A stretch of 64,000 bases of DNA from Pseudomonadota bacterium. GTDB lineage: Bacteria; Desulfobacterota; Desulfobacteria; Desulfobacterales; Desulfosarcinaceae. The DNA lies in assembly GCA_023435265.1 (NCBI GenBank), contig JAEYRZ010000180.1, positions 1 to 64,000 of the forward strand, written 5' to 3'. Each line of letters begins with the position of its first letter. Positions within the stretch are counted from its first letter, which is position 1. A model generated the notes under the pieces. The model was not told the origin of the DNA. It worked only from the letters and a program-made list of their open reading frames with translations, and searched no databases. Below, in pieces: positions 53,601 through 62,125 of the stretch. The position numbers and the translations under genes are program-made.

Positions 53601-54793
53601 AGGCCGGCGGCCCGCTCGAGCGTCTGGAATGGCAGGCCGAAATTCAGTTCGATCAGGCCGGTTTTGTGATTCCGGAGCTGCTGCAGTCGGTCCAGGACCT
53701 CAACGGCAGCATCCGCCTGGGAGCGGACGCGCTGTCCGTGGAGAACCTCGCGGGCCGCATCGAGACCGGAAGCTTCACCTTAAACGGCAGGGTCGAACTT
53801 CGGGATTGGCAACCGGTCGGCGGGCGCCTCGCGCTGCGTGCCCAGGCGCTGCCGCTGTACTGGCCCGATACCGCCGATTTCCTGGTCAGCGGGGAGCTGG
53901 ATCTGACCGGCACTGCGCAGCAAGCCCGGCTGGCGGGCGACGTGGTGCTCCTGGAAGGCGTCTACTACAAAGACTTCCGCCTCAATCTGCTGGCCGCGAT
54001 CGCCGACCGCCGGCGTGCCGAGCTTCCCTCGATGCCGGCCGAAAAACCGGAATGGATGCGACGCATCGCCCTGAGCATCGATCTTTCACACCGCTACCCG
54101 TTCATGGTGGACAACAATATCGCCCAACTGACCATCGCGCCGGATTTCAAAATCGGCGGTACGCTGGCCGCACCCCTGATTTCCGGCCGCGCCGCAGTGG
54201 TGGAAGGCGAGATCGTGTACCGGCGCAAATCCTTTGACGTGACCCGCGGAGTGGTCGATTTCGTCAATCCATACCGGAACGAGCCCAATCTCGACATCGC
54301 CGCCGAAACCACCATCGGAAAGTACGATGTCGGCCTTTCGGTCAGCGGGACGCCGGCCCAGCTGGCGTTCACCCTCAATTCCGACCCGCCGCTTTCCGAC
54401 AATGACATCCTGTCGCTGATACTGGTCGGACGCACCTCCGAAGAACTTTCGGCGGGCGGGGGCGGGCCGTCCACCGGCCAGATGCTGAGTTCGCTGCTCG
54501 CCACGGCCTGGGGCGAAGACATCCGGCAGCGCACCGGAGTGGACATCCTGGAAGTCGAGACCGGTGCTCAGAGCGGCGAACCGCGGCAATCCGAGGACCG
54601 CATCCAGGTCACCGTGGGCAAACGGCTCAGTCCCAGGCTGACCATAAAATACGAGGTCGAAACCGCCGCCGGTGAAAGGGTTCAGAGAGCCGTTTCCGAG
54701 TATCGCTTCATGGAGAACATCTTTGCCAAAGGCTTTCAGGACACGGAAGGCAAGTACGGCGGCGAGATGCTGTTCCGGCTGGAATTCCGCTAA
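50603..54793 (+). CDS. tamB: TamB-family (DUF490) translocation/assembly protein
   Basis: 1396 aa, in the range of TamB. The start is uncertain: TTG 50603 with a weak GAGG upstream. A single N-terminal membrane anchor (IILLALAAITLLGLGALTLA) is followed by an AsmA-like start (LDGSITAAAHRFAPFGGRLR) and then more than 1000 residues of repeating beta-strands. These predict a long grooved periplasmic beta-helix. The C-terminal DUF490 domain has GGTLAAPLISGRAAVVEGEI, FDVTRGVVDFVNPYRNEPNL and SDPPLSDNDILSLILVG. TamB-like proteins link inner and outer membranes, move phospholipids, and help outer-membrane protein assembly. The BamA/TamA-family gene follows 129 bases later. Confidence 0.92.
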   Translation: MASSLKRIILLALAAITLLGLGALTLAGFYLNSAFFRDRMLAYANERLDGSITAAAHRFAPFGGRLRLSALELRGPDGRLLLRADRASAEISYAALLRKTVYFEHIALERGFVDLAFDERDRLRLAQLVKDAQPSAPRAEKGDGWQVVVADLNVRDSTVAYHRPARQWAGQAAGIDLRGRFDPGRTSGRLRLTADHIAWQGPDRAGRYDRPEIEADFQPEAENPLRLAAAVAGSRVAFAGEFQPDARQPRLRGALDFDVDLPRVRAWLPASIELGGRAAGRLTVNGLLFDPDADLSITLLDGRVAAVPFERLEVKAGLRQRRVAIERLYSRAPWGESTASGEIDLRPVFKVDLRGFEEAPAPYRLNLTAEGIQPALIPVFGWTREGVYNADVRAEGRGWAARDRSGRAQLALNMQKAKAVEGGAPLDGALTAELEWAGQTLSVVRSRLALGPNRADLVGRFDFQQGRLDARADLSLERLGDLGPGLGIELPAGRGTLHLTASGALARPSVQARIEAHDITYSEWQAQHLAAEMRLAPDGVLSIDRLDLQKDKAGVTGSGHIGLLDSEGALRDSPPISAALKLRNLSPADLGLSQVQGALNGFLEVGRTLFDPSAHLRLSESTLIWGPMTLDARGAAEWQSGRLTVHELILERARSNLRLAGSVAWLDSDGAWHADPVIDARLQTRQVRLQDIAQGYSGKLAVDAEVRGRPGDLSGRFNISGGALDLKLEKIDTFSAEGRLSGARIEVQKVVAVLAPGEVLRGHGAYGWDQGFELALDGDDIDLSNLRFLKAAGPVQGRLRLHVAGNGTLQAPQIEAVAAVSGPKYREQAFDDFHAEARLTGRRLELSADLNFHLASRVDLEGGDFEIEADFARTDLTPYLTLAAGKLLSGRMTGSLDLAGNMRAPLSLNGRLDLAEIRVTYQETPLVSAQAVHIGMRDGVVDVPAVQLDLAQRGYLELKAGGDLRRDFAARVQGRLPLAALSLFSESLGEAEGAVVLRAQAGGPLERLEWQAEIQFDQAGFVIPELLQSVQDLNGSIRLGADALSVENLAGRIETGSFTLNGRVELRDWQPVGGRLALRAQALPLYWPDTADFLVSGELDLTGTAQQARLAGDVVLLEGVYYKDFRLNLLAAIADRRRAELPSMPAEKPEWMRRIALSIDLSHRYPFMVDNNIAQLTIAPDFKIGGTLAAPLISGRAAVVEGEIVYRRKSFDVTRGVVDFVNPYRNEPNLDIAAETTIGKYDVGLSVSGTPAQLAFTLNSDPPLSDNDILSLILVGRTSEELSAGGGGPSTGQMLSSLLATAWGEDIRQRTGVDILEVETGAQSGEPRQSEDRIQVTVGKRLSPRLTIKYEVETAAGERVQRAVSEYRFMENIFAKGFQDTEGKYGGEMLFRLEFR

Positions 54794-54922
54794 GCGGCTC
54801 CCGTGATCTCTTGATGCCGGAGCGCGCTTTCACTATGCTGGGCTACCACTCCGACAGCGTCCCGGCGAATCCCGCGAGCGAAGCCGGGTCGTCTGCGATC
54901 GGACCAGGGGGCATATTCGAAG

Positions 54923-57715
54923 ATGCAGACAAGGGTTGCATTCCTGAAATGGCTGCCTGTGATCCTGCTTACGCTGATCTGGCTGCCGGGCCGACCCGAA
55001 GCCCGTCAATCCGACCGGCTGCTGCCGGCGGTGGTGGCGCAGATCGATATCCGTACGGAGACCGATCCCGAGGGACTTGATCCCGAGGGCCATTGGCCGG
55101 CTCTGGCCCGCGCATTGCTCGGATTTCAGGAAGGGGAACGCCTCTCGGCCGAGCGGCTGGACGAGGCGCTGAACGACCTGGCCAAGCTGGCCCGGGTGGA
55201 AAGCGAAATTTCGCAAATCGAGGGCGGCGTTCGGCTGACCCTGAGGCTGGCGCCGTACCGAAGAATCAAAAGCATCGCCATAGAGGACAATTACCCGCTC
55301 TTCGACCGCGACGTGGCCAATGCCATGACCGTCGCGCCCGGCGATCTTTTCATTCCGGAAGCCGTCGCCCGGCAGGCCGAATTGATCGAAGCGCGGTATC
55401 GGTCCGAAGGGTATATCGATCCGCGGGCGAAAATCGCCTGGGCCGAGGACCCCGAGGACGGACACTACCATCTCACCGTCACGATCGAAAAAGGTGTCTA
55501 CTACCGGCATGGCGCGATGCGCTTCGCGGGCAATCGGGCGTTCAGCGACGAGCGGCTGCGCCTGCGTATTCTGGGATGGCGCACCTTGACGGGACTTTTC
55601 GCCGGGGACCGGTTTATAGCCAAGGATTTCGACGAGGAGGTCAAGGAACTGACCGCCTTTTACCGCGCCGAGGGCTATGCCGACGTATCCATCGTTTCCG
55701 ATATCGCCCGCGACCCCGCGGCACAGCAGGTCGACACGCGGATCGAAATCCGTGAGGGCCCGCTTTATACCATCTCCTTCGCCGGGAATGCATTTTTCCC
55801 GGACCGCCGTCTGCGCGAGGACCTGGCGCTGTTCGAGATCGGCAACCGGGGCAATATCGGCCTGCGGCGCAGCCTGCACAACATCCGCAGGCGCTACACG
55901 CGGAGCGGTTTCGCCGACATCGCCGTGCGCTGGGAAGAGGCTTCCGCCCAAGAGGATTCCCGGCACAGGCGGATTACCATCCGCATCGACGAAGGCCCGC
56001 GCTATATCGTGGAGGCGGTGCACATCCGGGGCAACACCGAACTGGACGAGGCAGCCATCCGCGGCCAGATGCTGACCCGACCCCCGCGTACGCTGGACGA
56101 CGGCGCCTTTGCGGCGGCGGCGCTGGAAGAGGATCTGCAGGCCATTCGGTCGCTCTATCTCAGCAATGGTTTCCTGGATGCGCGGATCGGGAACGAGATC
56201 CAGATCGATCCCCTGACGCAGCGGGTCAGCCTGCGGGTCGACATTCAGGAAGGCGTGCGCACCGTAGTCGAGCGGATCGATATCGAGGAGGATACGCCGC
56301 TTTCGATCGAGCAGTTGCAGGCCGTGGTGCCGTTTTCGGCCGGCGACCCGTATCGGCCGTACCTGATGCAGAGCGCTGTCAATGCCTTGGCCGCGCAGAT
56401 TTCACCACTCGGCTATCCGCATGTCCAGGTGTCCGATGCGGTGACGATTTCCGAAGACGGCCGGAAGGCGCGGATCCAGTTCAAGATCGAAAAAGGGCCT
56501 TTGGTTCGCGTCGGTCCCTTGTTTTTCGCCGGCAATTTCAAGACGCGCACGGCGGTCCTGCAGCGCGAACTGGGTTTCGAATCCGGACAGCGTTTTTCCC
56601 TGGCCGACGTGCTTGCCGCACAGCGCAACCTGCGCAACCTGGGGCTTTTCGATTCGGTTCAGGTGCGCACCATGGGCCTCAAGGAGAAGGCCCCGAATGT
56701 GCCCATGTTGATCGAGGTCAAGGAAAAAGACCCTTATTATTTCGAGATCGGCGCCGGGTATCAAACCGACAAAGGACCCTACCTGCGGTCGCGGGTGGGC
56801 GATCGCAATTTCCGGGGCAAGGACCAGGAGGTGTGGAGCGCAGGGGAGGCGAGCGGCATCGGATACCGCTGGGACGTCGGCATTTCCAATCCCCGCCTGC
56901 TGGGCACGCGCATCAAGGCCGACCTCGGAACGTTCTCCGAACAGCAGGAACTGCTGAATCAGGAGTTCGGCACCCGCATCAGCGGCGGGAGCGTGCTCTT
57001 ATCACGGGCTCTGGGTGCGCGCATTTCGAGTTCGCTCGGCTGGCGGTACGAATACCGCGAACAGTACCTGCGCAACGGCGACACGGACGAATCGGACGAA
57101 GCCCTGGATCCGCGCAGCATCCTGGTGACCACGCCGTCCATCCGCTACGACAGCCGCGACTCGTTTGTCCAACCGCGCCGAGGTTTATACACCAGCCTTT
57201 CGGTGGACATTTCCACGGGTCTGCAGAATTCGCTCGACAACTTCCTGCGCTATCGATTCGACGTGCGCCATTTCTATTCGCCGTTCGCGCGCCTGACGCT
57301 GGCCTCACTGGCTCGGGCCGGATATCTGTCTACCTACGGGGGGGATTCAATCGTTCCTCAGGACCAGCTTTTCTATCTGGGGGGCTTCGCCGATGTGCGC
57401 GGATTCGAGGAGAACATGCTGCGTTTCGATGCCGACGGCGACCCGGTCGGCGGCCGGCTGGCGCTCAACGGCAGCCTGGAGGCGCGTTACGATCTCGGCC
57501 GCGGCTTCGAAATGGGCACGTTCGTGGATGCGGGCAGCCTGCGCGAGACACAGACCGGCGCCCTGGGCAACGACGAATTCCGCTGGACGGCCGGGCTGGC
57601 GCTGCGTTACATCACGCCGATCGGACCCATCGGCCTGATTTACGGCCACAAGTTGAACCCCCAGTCGGACGAGAGCCCCGGACGCTTCCACTTTACAATC
57701 GGGTACACCTTTTAA
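54923..57715 (+). CDS. BamA/TamA-family outer-membrane assembly protein
   Basis: 930 aa. Signal peptide MQTRVAFLKWLPVILLTLIW ending near PEARQ. Five or six POTRA-type repeats can be counted, marked by EKGVYYRHGAMRFAGNRAF, EGPLYTISFAGNAFF, EGPRYIVEAVHIRGNTELDE, EGVRTVVERIDIEED and KGPLVRVGPLFFAGNFKT. The C-terminal 16-strand barrel (from about residue 600) has LGGFADVRGFEENM and ends in the assembly signal TIGYTF. It is longer than TamA of enterics (about 580 aa). Adjacent to tamB, it likely forms the outer-membrane half of a TAM-like complex, but a BamA-type role is not excluded. Confidence 0.9.
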   Translation: MQTRVAFLKWLPVILLTLIWLPGRPEARQSDRLLPAVVAQIDIRTETDPEGLDPEGHWPALARALLGFQEGERLSAERLDEALNDLAKLARVESEISQIEGGVRLTLRLAPYRRIKSIAIEDNYPLFDRDVANAMTVAPGDLFIPEAVARQAELIEARYRSEGYIDPRAKIAWAEDPEDGHYHLTVTIEKGVYYRHGAMRFAGNRAFSDERLRLRILGWRTLTGLFAGDRFIAKDFDEEVKELTAFYRAEGYADVSIVSDIARDPAAQQVDTRIEIREGPLYTISFAGNAFFPDRRLREDLALFEIGNRGNIGLRRSLHNIRRRYTRSGFADIAVRWEEASAQEDSRHRRITIRIDEGPRYIVEAVHIRGNTELDEAAIRGQMLTRPPRTLDDGAFAAAALEEDLQAIRSLYLSNGFLDARIGNEIQIDPLTQRVSLRVDIQEGVRTVVERIDIEEDTPLSIEQLQAVVPFSAGDPYRPYLMQSAVNALAAQISPLGYPHVQVSDAVTISEDGRKARIQFKIEKGPLVRVGPLFFAGNFKTRTAVLQRELGFESGQRFSLADVLAAQRNLRNLGLFDSVQVRTMGLKEKAPNVPMLIEVKEKDPYYFEIGAGYQTDKGPYLRSRVGDRNFRGKDQEVWSAGEASGIGYRWDVGISNPRLLGTRIKADLGTFSEQQELLNQEFGTRISGGSVLLSRALGARISSSLGWRYEYREQYLRNGDTDESDEALDPRSILVTTPSIRYDSRDSFVQPRRGLYTSLSVDISTGLQNSLDNFLRYRFDVRHFYSPFARLTLASLARAGYLSTYGGDSIVPQDQLFYLGGFADVRGFEENMLRFDADGDPVGGRLALNGSLEARYDLGRGFEMGTFVDAGSLRETQTGALGNDEFRWTAGLALRYITPIGPIGLIYGHKLNPQSDESPGRFHFTIGYTF

Positions 57716-57754
57716 ACAACGCCGTTGTCAAGCGCCGGTCTTGTCTATTGACAC

Positions 57755-57806
57755 CTGGCACACCTGAACCGCGCCTCGAACCAGACTGGAACTTTCCAGA
57801 TAAGCT
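57755..57806. mobile_element. MITE-like repeat, right-half copy A5
   Basis: Carries only the right end of the A family: GGCACACCTGAACCGCG followed by CAGACTGGAACTTTCCAGAT. It is 68 bases upstream of CACAGAG hairpin B5; the same pairing of the two repeat families occurs at 3.8-4.2 kb. Confidence 0.6.
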
Positions 57807-57873
57807 AAAGCTCATTACTGTCGCAAAAAGGTGCGACAGCGAATTTTGACAGATCGTAAGCAGTATTCTTAGA

Positions 57874-57945
57874 TCACAGAGGTCACAGGGAATTATGTGT
57901 ATTTCTAACATGCTGTCTCTGTGCTCTCTGTGTCCTCTGTGGTCA
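57874..57945. repeat. CACAGAG hairpin repeat B5
   Basis: ATCACAGAGGTCACAGGG on the left, and three CTCTGTG-type units ending TCCTCTGTGGT on the right. Together with A5 it fills most of the gap between the BamA-family gene and the TetR gene. Confidence 0.75.
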
Positions 57946-58054
57946 TTCGGCCCTTTTTAGAGTCCATCGATTTTTACGAGTAAATCAAATCACGATCGTT
58001 TGTATGAGCCCCCACCGCCCCCTATTGGAACTCCCGGCACCCGCTAAAAATGTA

Positions 58055-58099
58055 TTGACAAGTGACATGAAGGTCCATAAAACTGACTGAGCACTCAGT
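58055..58099 (+). promoter_or_regulatory. Promoter and palindrome upstream of the TetR-SulP operon
   Basis: TTGACA (58055-58060), 17 bases, TAAAAC (58078-58083). The palindrome ACTGAG-CA-CTCAGT (58086-58099) begins three bases after the -10. Autoregulation by the TetR gene 14 bases further on is likely. Confidence 0.68.
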
Positions 58100-58112
58100 T
58101 AAAGGATCGATC

Positions 58113-58718
58113 ATGTCCAAGAAGGCCGAAATCCTGCGTGCCGCTACTCAATTGCTGGCCGTCAAGGGATACAGCGAAGCCTCGATGGCCGAGCTGGCCA
58201 AAATGACCCATGTGGCCCAGGGCACCATCTTTTATCACTACAACAACAAGGAAGAACTCTTCCTGGCCATCCTGGCCGCATTCAAGGAAGAGATCGTCGC
58301 CCGCTTCGCCAATTATCAACAGGATCACGAGTTTGCGAGCGGCTTGGCCATGATGGACAACGTGATCGCCTTCTATCTGCACCTCACGGCTGAAATGGAA
58401 GACCGTTTCATGCTGCTGCACCGGCACGATGCCTACGAACTGGCCCGCATCAACCCGACCTGTCATCAGTACCTGGAATCGATATACAACTGCCTTTTCG
58501 ATATTTTCGAACAGGCGATCCGACGGGGCCAAACCGATGGTTCCATTCGGCCCGGACCGGCGCGCCGCCTTGCGATGATCGTCTTCAGCATGGTGGACGG
58601 GCTGGTGCGGTTCGACACCTATAACCTCTACGATGCAGGCGTTTTGTATGAAGACGTGGTGCAGGCCTGCCGCACCATTCTTCAAAACAATTCCCATCCA
58701 CCGTCCAGGAGCGTTTGA
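58113..58718 (+). CDS. TetR/AcrR-family transcriptional regulator
   Basis: 201 aa. HTH at residues about 5-50: ILRAATQLLAVKGYSEASMA, LAKMTHVAQGTIFYHYNNKE. The C-terminal ligand domain (ATFK..., MDNVIAFYLHLTAEMEDRF) is not assigned a ligand. The gene overlaps the start of the SulP gene (ATGA), so it probably controls that transporter and the downstream signalling genes. Confidence 0.87.
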   Translation: MSKKAEILRAATQLLAVKGYSEASMAELAKMTHVAQGTIFYHYNNKEELFLAILAAFKEEIVARFANYQQDHEFASGLAMMDNVIAFYLHLTAEMEDRFMLLHRHDAYELARINPTCHQYLESIYNCLFDIFEQAIRRGQTDGSIRPGPARRLAMIVFSMVDGLVRFDTYNLYDAGVLYEDVVQACRTILQNNSHPPSRSV

Positions 58719-60850
58719 TGCTGACCAAAATCTTTCCGTTTTTAAGGTGGTTCAAAGGCTACAGCGCCGGACAATTCAAAGCCGACGCGGTAGCGGGTTT
58801 GACGGTAGCGCTGGTCCTGATCCCCCAGTCGATGGCCTACGCCCAGCTGGCCGGTCTGCCGGTTTATTATGGTCTGTATGCCTCTTTTCTGCCGCCCATG
58901 ATCGCCGCGCTGTTCGGCTCGAGCCGCCAGCTGGCCACCGGCCCGGTCGCCGTGGTCTCGCTGATGACTGCGGCCTCCCTCGAACCGCTGGCCACCGCCG
59001 GCAGCTCCGGGTATGTCGCCTACGCCATTCTCCTGGCCCTGATGGTCGGCGGGTTCCAGCTGCTGCTGGGCATTCTGCGGCTCGGGCTGGTCGTCAACTT
59101 CCTCTCCCATCCGGTGGTCAACGGGTTTACCAACGCCGCGGCCATCATCATCGCCACTTCCCAGCTTTCCAAGATGTTCGGCGTATACGTCGATTCGGCG
59201 ACCCACCACTACGAAACCATCTGGCGGGTGGTGCAGGCGGCGATCCAGTTCACCCATTGGCCCTCCCTGATCATGGGCGTTTTCGCTTTTGCCCTGATGT
59301 ACGCACTGAAGACCTTCGCCCCGCGCATTCCGAACGTGCTGGTGGCGGTCGTGCTGACCACGACCGTGGCCTGGATGATCGGTTTCGAACACAACCGGAA
59401 GCTTCCGGCGGAGACAATCGCTTCGCCGCACGTCCGCGACTTGATCGCCCGCTTCAATCAGGCCACCGAGAGCATCAACGCGACCGCCGAAGCGCGGACC
59501 CAGGTGAATCAAAAAGTGAGCCAGGCGGCCGAACATCATGACGCCATGGGCGTGCTCGACGCGCAGCACGATGCGGAGGTGATCGGCTTGAACCTGCAGC
59601 GCGCCAAGGAGGAACAGCAGCATTACCGGCAGGAGTTGCGCCAGGTGGTGCTCAAAGGCGTTCCCCAGCCCGGCGGGGGGCTGCTGTTCTATCCTGAAGC
59701 CGAGCTGCCCGGTGGAACCGAAACCGACGGCCGGCGCTGGCGTGTGCGGGTCGGCAATTCCAGGCTGGATGAAAATGCCCTGACCATGATGGGCGGCGGC
59801 GCGGTGGTGGGCAGCATCCCCAAGGGGATTCCGACGCTTTCGATTCCGGAATTCAACATGGCCGTCATGCTGCGTCTGTTTCCGTTTGCGGCCATCATCT
59901 CGCTGCTCGGCTTCATGGAGGCGATCTCCATCGCCAAGGCCATGGCCGCCAAAACCGGCCAGCGCCTGGATCCGAACCAGGAACTGATCGGACAGGGGCT
60001 CTCCAACATCCTGGGCGCGGTCGGAAAAGGATATCCGGTTTCCGGTTCGTTCTCCCGTTCGGCGGTCAACCTGCAGGCCGGCGCCGTCACCGGCTTGTCG
60101 AGCGTGTTCACCAGCCTGATGGTGGTCATCGCCCTGCTCTTTTTCACGCCGCTGCTCTACCATCTGCCCCAGGCCGTGCTGGCCGCGGTCATCATGATGG
60201 CGGTCATCGGCCTGATCAACGTTTCCGGTTTCGTGCACGCCTGGCGCGCAAAATGGTATGACGGCGCCATTTCGATCATCTCTTTTCTGGCCACTCTGGC
60301 CTTCGCGCCGCACCTCGACAAAGGCATCATGATCGGCGTCGCGCTCTCGCTGTGCGTCTTTCTGTACAAAAGCATGCGGCCCAAGGTGGCGTCGCTGGCC
60401 CGCGCCGATGACGACGCCCTGCGCTGCGTGACGACGCACGGTCTCAAGGAGTGCGCGCATATCGCCATGGTCCGGTTCGACGGTCCGCTCTTCTTTGCCA
60501 ATTCGAGTTATCTCGAGGACAAGATTATGGAGCTCATGCGCGCCAAACCGAAACTCAGGCACATCATCCTGGTGAGCAACGGCATCAACGATATCGACGC
60601 CTCGGGGGAAGAGACGTTGTCGCTGCTCATCGATCGCGTGCGCAGCGCGGGGGTGAACATTTCGCTGAGCGGCGTGAACGAAGCCGTCATGCAGGTGCTG
60701 GAGCGGACGCATCTGACGGAGAAAGTCGGCCCTGACAACCTCTTTCCGACCATGGAGCGGGCAATTCAGAAGATGCATCCGGTGGCGCATGCGGACAGCC
60801 TGGAACCGGAGTGCCCGTTGCTGACCGTCTGTCGATTGGTTGAAAATTAA
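58715..60850 (+). CDS. SulP-family anion transporter with STAS domain
   Basis: 711 aa, longer than the usual 500-600. The SulP start (KADAVAGLTVALVLIPQSMA, AQLAGLPVYYGLYASFLPPM) and the core NQELIGQGLSNILGAVGKGY with PVSGSFSRSAVNLQAGA are clear. The C-terminal STAS domain at about 560-690 includes DIDASGEETL. Between membrane helices, residues about 226-368 form an extra soluble segment rich in Gln, Glu and Ala, probably coiled-coil (KEEQQHYRQELRQVVLKG). The family carries sulfate, bicarbonate or other anions across the inner membrane. The following genes encode signalling proteins, suggesting regulated transport. The anion is not determined. Confidence 0.92.
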   Translation: MMLTKIFPFLRWFKGYSAGQFKADAVAGLTVALVLIPQSMAYAQLAGLPVYYGLYASFLPPMIAALFGSSRQLATGPVAVVSLMTAASLEPLATAGSSGYVAYAILLALMVGGFQLLLGILRLGLVVNFLSHPVVNGFTNAAAIIIATSQLSKMFGVYVDSATHHYETIWRVVQAAIQFTHWPSLIMGVFAFALMYALKTFAPRIPNVLVAVVLTTTVAWMIGFEHNRKLPAETIASPHVRDLIARFNQATESINATAEARTQVNQKVSQAAEHHDAMGVLDAQHDAEVIGLNLQRAKEEQQHYRQELRQVVLKGVPQPGGGLLFYPEAELPGGTETDGRRWRVRVGNSRLDENALTMMGGGAVVGSIPKGIPTLSIPEFNMAVMLRLFPFAAIISLLGFMEAISIAKAMAAKTGQRLDPNQELIGQGLSNILGAVGKGYPVSGSFSRSAVNLQAGAVTGLSSVFTSLMVVIALLFFTPLLYHLPQAVLAAVIMMAVIGLINVSGFVHAWRAKWYDGAISIISFLATLAFAPHLDKGIMIGVALSLCVFLYKSMRPKVASLARADDDALRCVTTHGLKECAHIAMVRFDGPLFFANSSYLEDKIMELMRAKPKLRHIILVSNGINDIDASGEETLSLLIDRVRSAGVNISLSGVNEAVMQVLERTHLTEKVGPDNLFPTMERAIQKMHPVAHADSLEPECPLLTVCRLVEN

Positions 60851-60867
60851 TGCGATGGGAGTCTGCC

Positions 60868-62094
60868 ATGTCTATTATCTCGATTTTTAACGGAACCTTC
60901 TGTAATGTCGAAGCCGTGGTGAAGGCGCTGCAGCAGCGGACCGGCGCAAGGCTGCTCACCGATACCGATCTCGTGGCGATGGCCGGGTCCCTCTCGGGCC
61001 TTCCCGAACCCAAGATCGAACGCGCCTTTTCAGCGCAGCCTTCCTTGTTCAACAAGTTCACACATGAGCGCGAACGGGCCGTGGCCCATCTGCGTCAGGC
61101 GCTGGCACGCGAGCTGGAACAGGACGCGTTGATCATCGAGGGGTTTGCCGGGCAGTTGATTCCGCGTTCGATCAGCCATGTGCTCAAGGTGTGCCTGATC
61201 GCCGACCTCAAGGCCCGGACGCAAACCGCGAGCAGCGCCATGGGGGTAACCGCCCCGGAGGCGGTGAAGCTGATCCGCAAGCAGGACGAAGACCGCGCCG
61301 CATGGATGCACTATGTCTGGAATGCGAACGATCCGTGGGATGCCGGGATTTACGATATGGTTCTGCCTACGGATAAAATGGAGCCGGCGGCGGTCGTGAA
61401 CGCGATTGTCGAAAACGCCGGCGCGGCGGTGTTGCGCAGGACGCCGCGTTCGCGCAAGGCGATCGACGATTTCAAGCTTGCGGCCGAGGTCGAGATCGCG
61501 CTGGTCCGTGAAGGCCACCAGGTCTCGGTTGCAGTGCAGGACGGCGCGGTGAGCCTGACAATCGACAAACACGTGCTCATGCTGGGGCGTCTGGAAAATG
61601 AACTCAAAGCGGCGGCCTCCAAGGTGCCGGGCGTGCGCAGCGTCCAGACCAAGGTCGGCCCCGGTTTCTACCAGGCGGACATCTATCGCCGACAGGATTT
61701 CAATATGCCTTCGAAAATTTTGCTGGTGGATGACGAACGCGAATTCGTGCAAACGCTCAGCGAACGCTTGCTGATGCGCGACCTGGGTTCCGCGGTGGCG
61801 TACGACGGCGAGTCGGCCCTCGAAGTGGCCCGCGAGGAGGAGCCGGACGTGATGATCCTCGACCTGAAAATGCCGGGCATCGACGGCATCGAAGTGTTGC
61901 GCAGGGTCAAAACCACCCAGCCGGACATCGAGGTGATCATACTCACCGGCCACGGCACAGACAAAGACCGCCAGATCTGCATGCAGCTGGGGGCTTTTGC
62001 CTATTTGCAAAAGCCGGTGGATGTGGAAGAATTGAGTGCGACCATCCAGCGCGCCAACGAGAAGATCAGGGCCCGGCGCAATCTGCCTCAGTAA
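60868..62094 (+). CDS. Cytidylate-kinase-like / BON-like / receiver fusion
   Basis: 408 aa from ATG 60868 with GGGAG six bases upstream; another ATG at 60850 overlaps the SulP stop but has no ribosome site. Residues 1-200 resemble the cytidylate-kinase-like family (NANDPWDAGIYDMVLPTDKM), but the P-loop position reads FNGTFCNVEAVVKAL without GxxxxGK, so nucleotide phosphorylation is doubtful. Residues about 210-275 look like a BON domain (VSVAVQDGAVSLTIDKH, VPGVRSVQTKVG). Residues about 284-400 are a response-regulator receiver (ILLVDDE, phospho-acceptor D332 in MILDLKMPG, LTGHG, LQKPV). There is no DNA-binding output domain. The histidine kinase gene follows 31 bases later. Confidence 0.82.
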   Translation: MSIISIFNGTFCNVEAVVKALQQRTGARLLTDTDLVAMAGSLSGLPEPKIERAFSAQPSLFNKFTHERERAVAHLRQALARELEQDALIIEGFAGQLIPRSISHVLKVCLIADLKARTQTASSAMGVTAPEAVKLIRKQDEDRAAWMHYVWNANDPWDAGIYDMVLPTDKMEPAAVVNAIVENAGAAVLRRTPRSRKAIDDFKLAAEVEIALVREGHQVSVAVQDGAVSLTIDKHVLMLGRLENELKAAASKVPGVRSVQTKVGPGFYQADIYRRQDFNMPSKILLVDDEREFVQTLSERLLMRDLGSAVAYDGESALEVAREEEPDVMILDLKMPGIDGIEVLRRVKTTQPDIEVIILTGHGTDKDRQICMQLGAFAYLQKPVDVEELSATIQRANEKIRARRNLPQ

Positions 62095-62125
62095 TGCCGG
62101 GCGGGGTTTACAGGCGGAATCGGGA

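Noticed and set aside
58742..60790. 682-codon open frame antisense to SulP
   Set aside because: Shadow of a well-supported transporter gene; His/Gln/Arg-rich composition typical of antisense frames.
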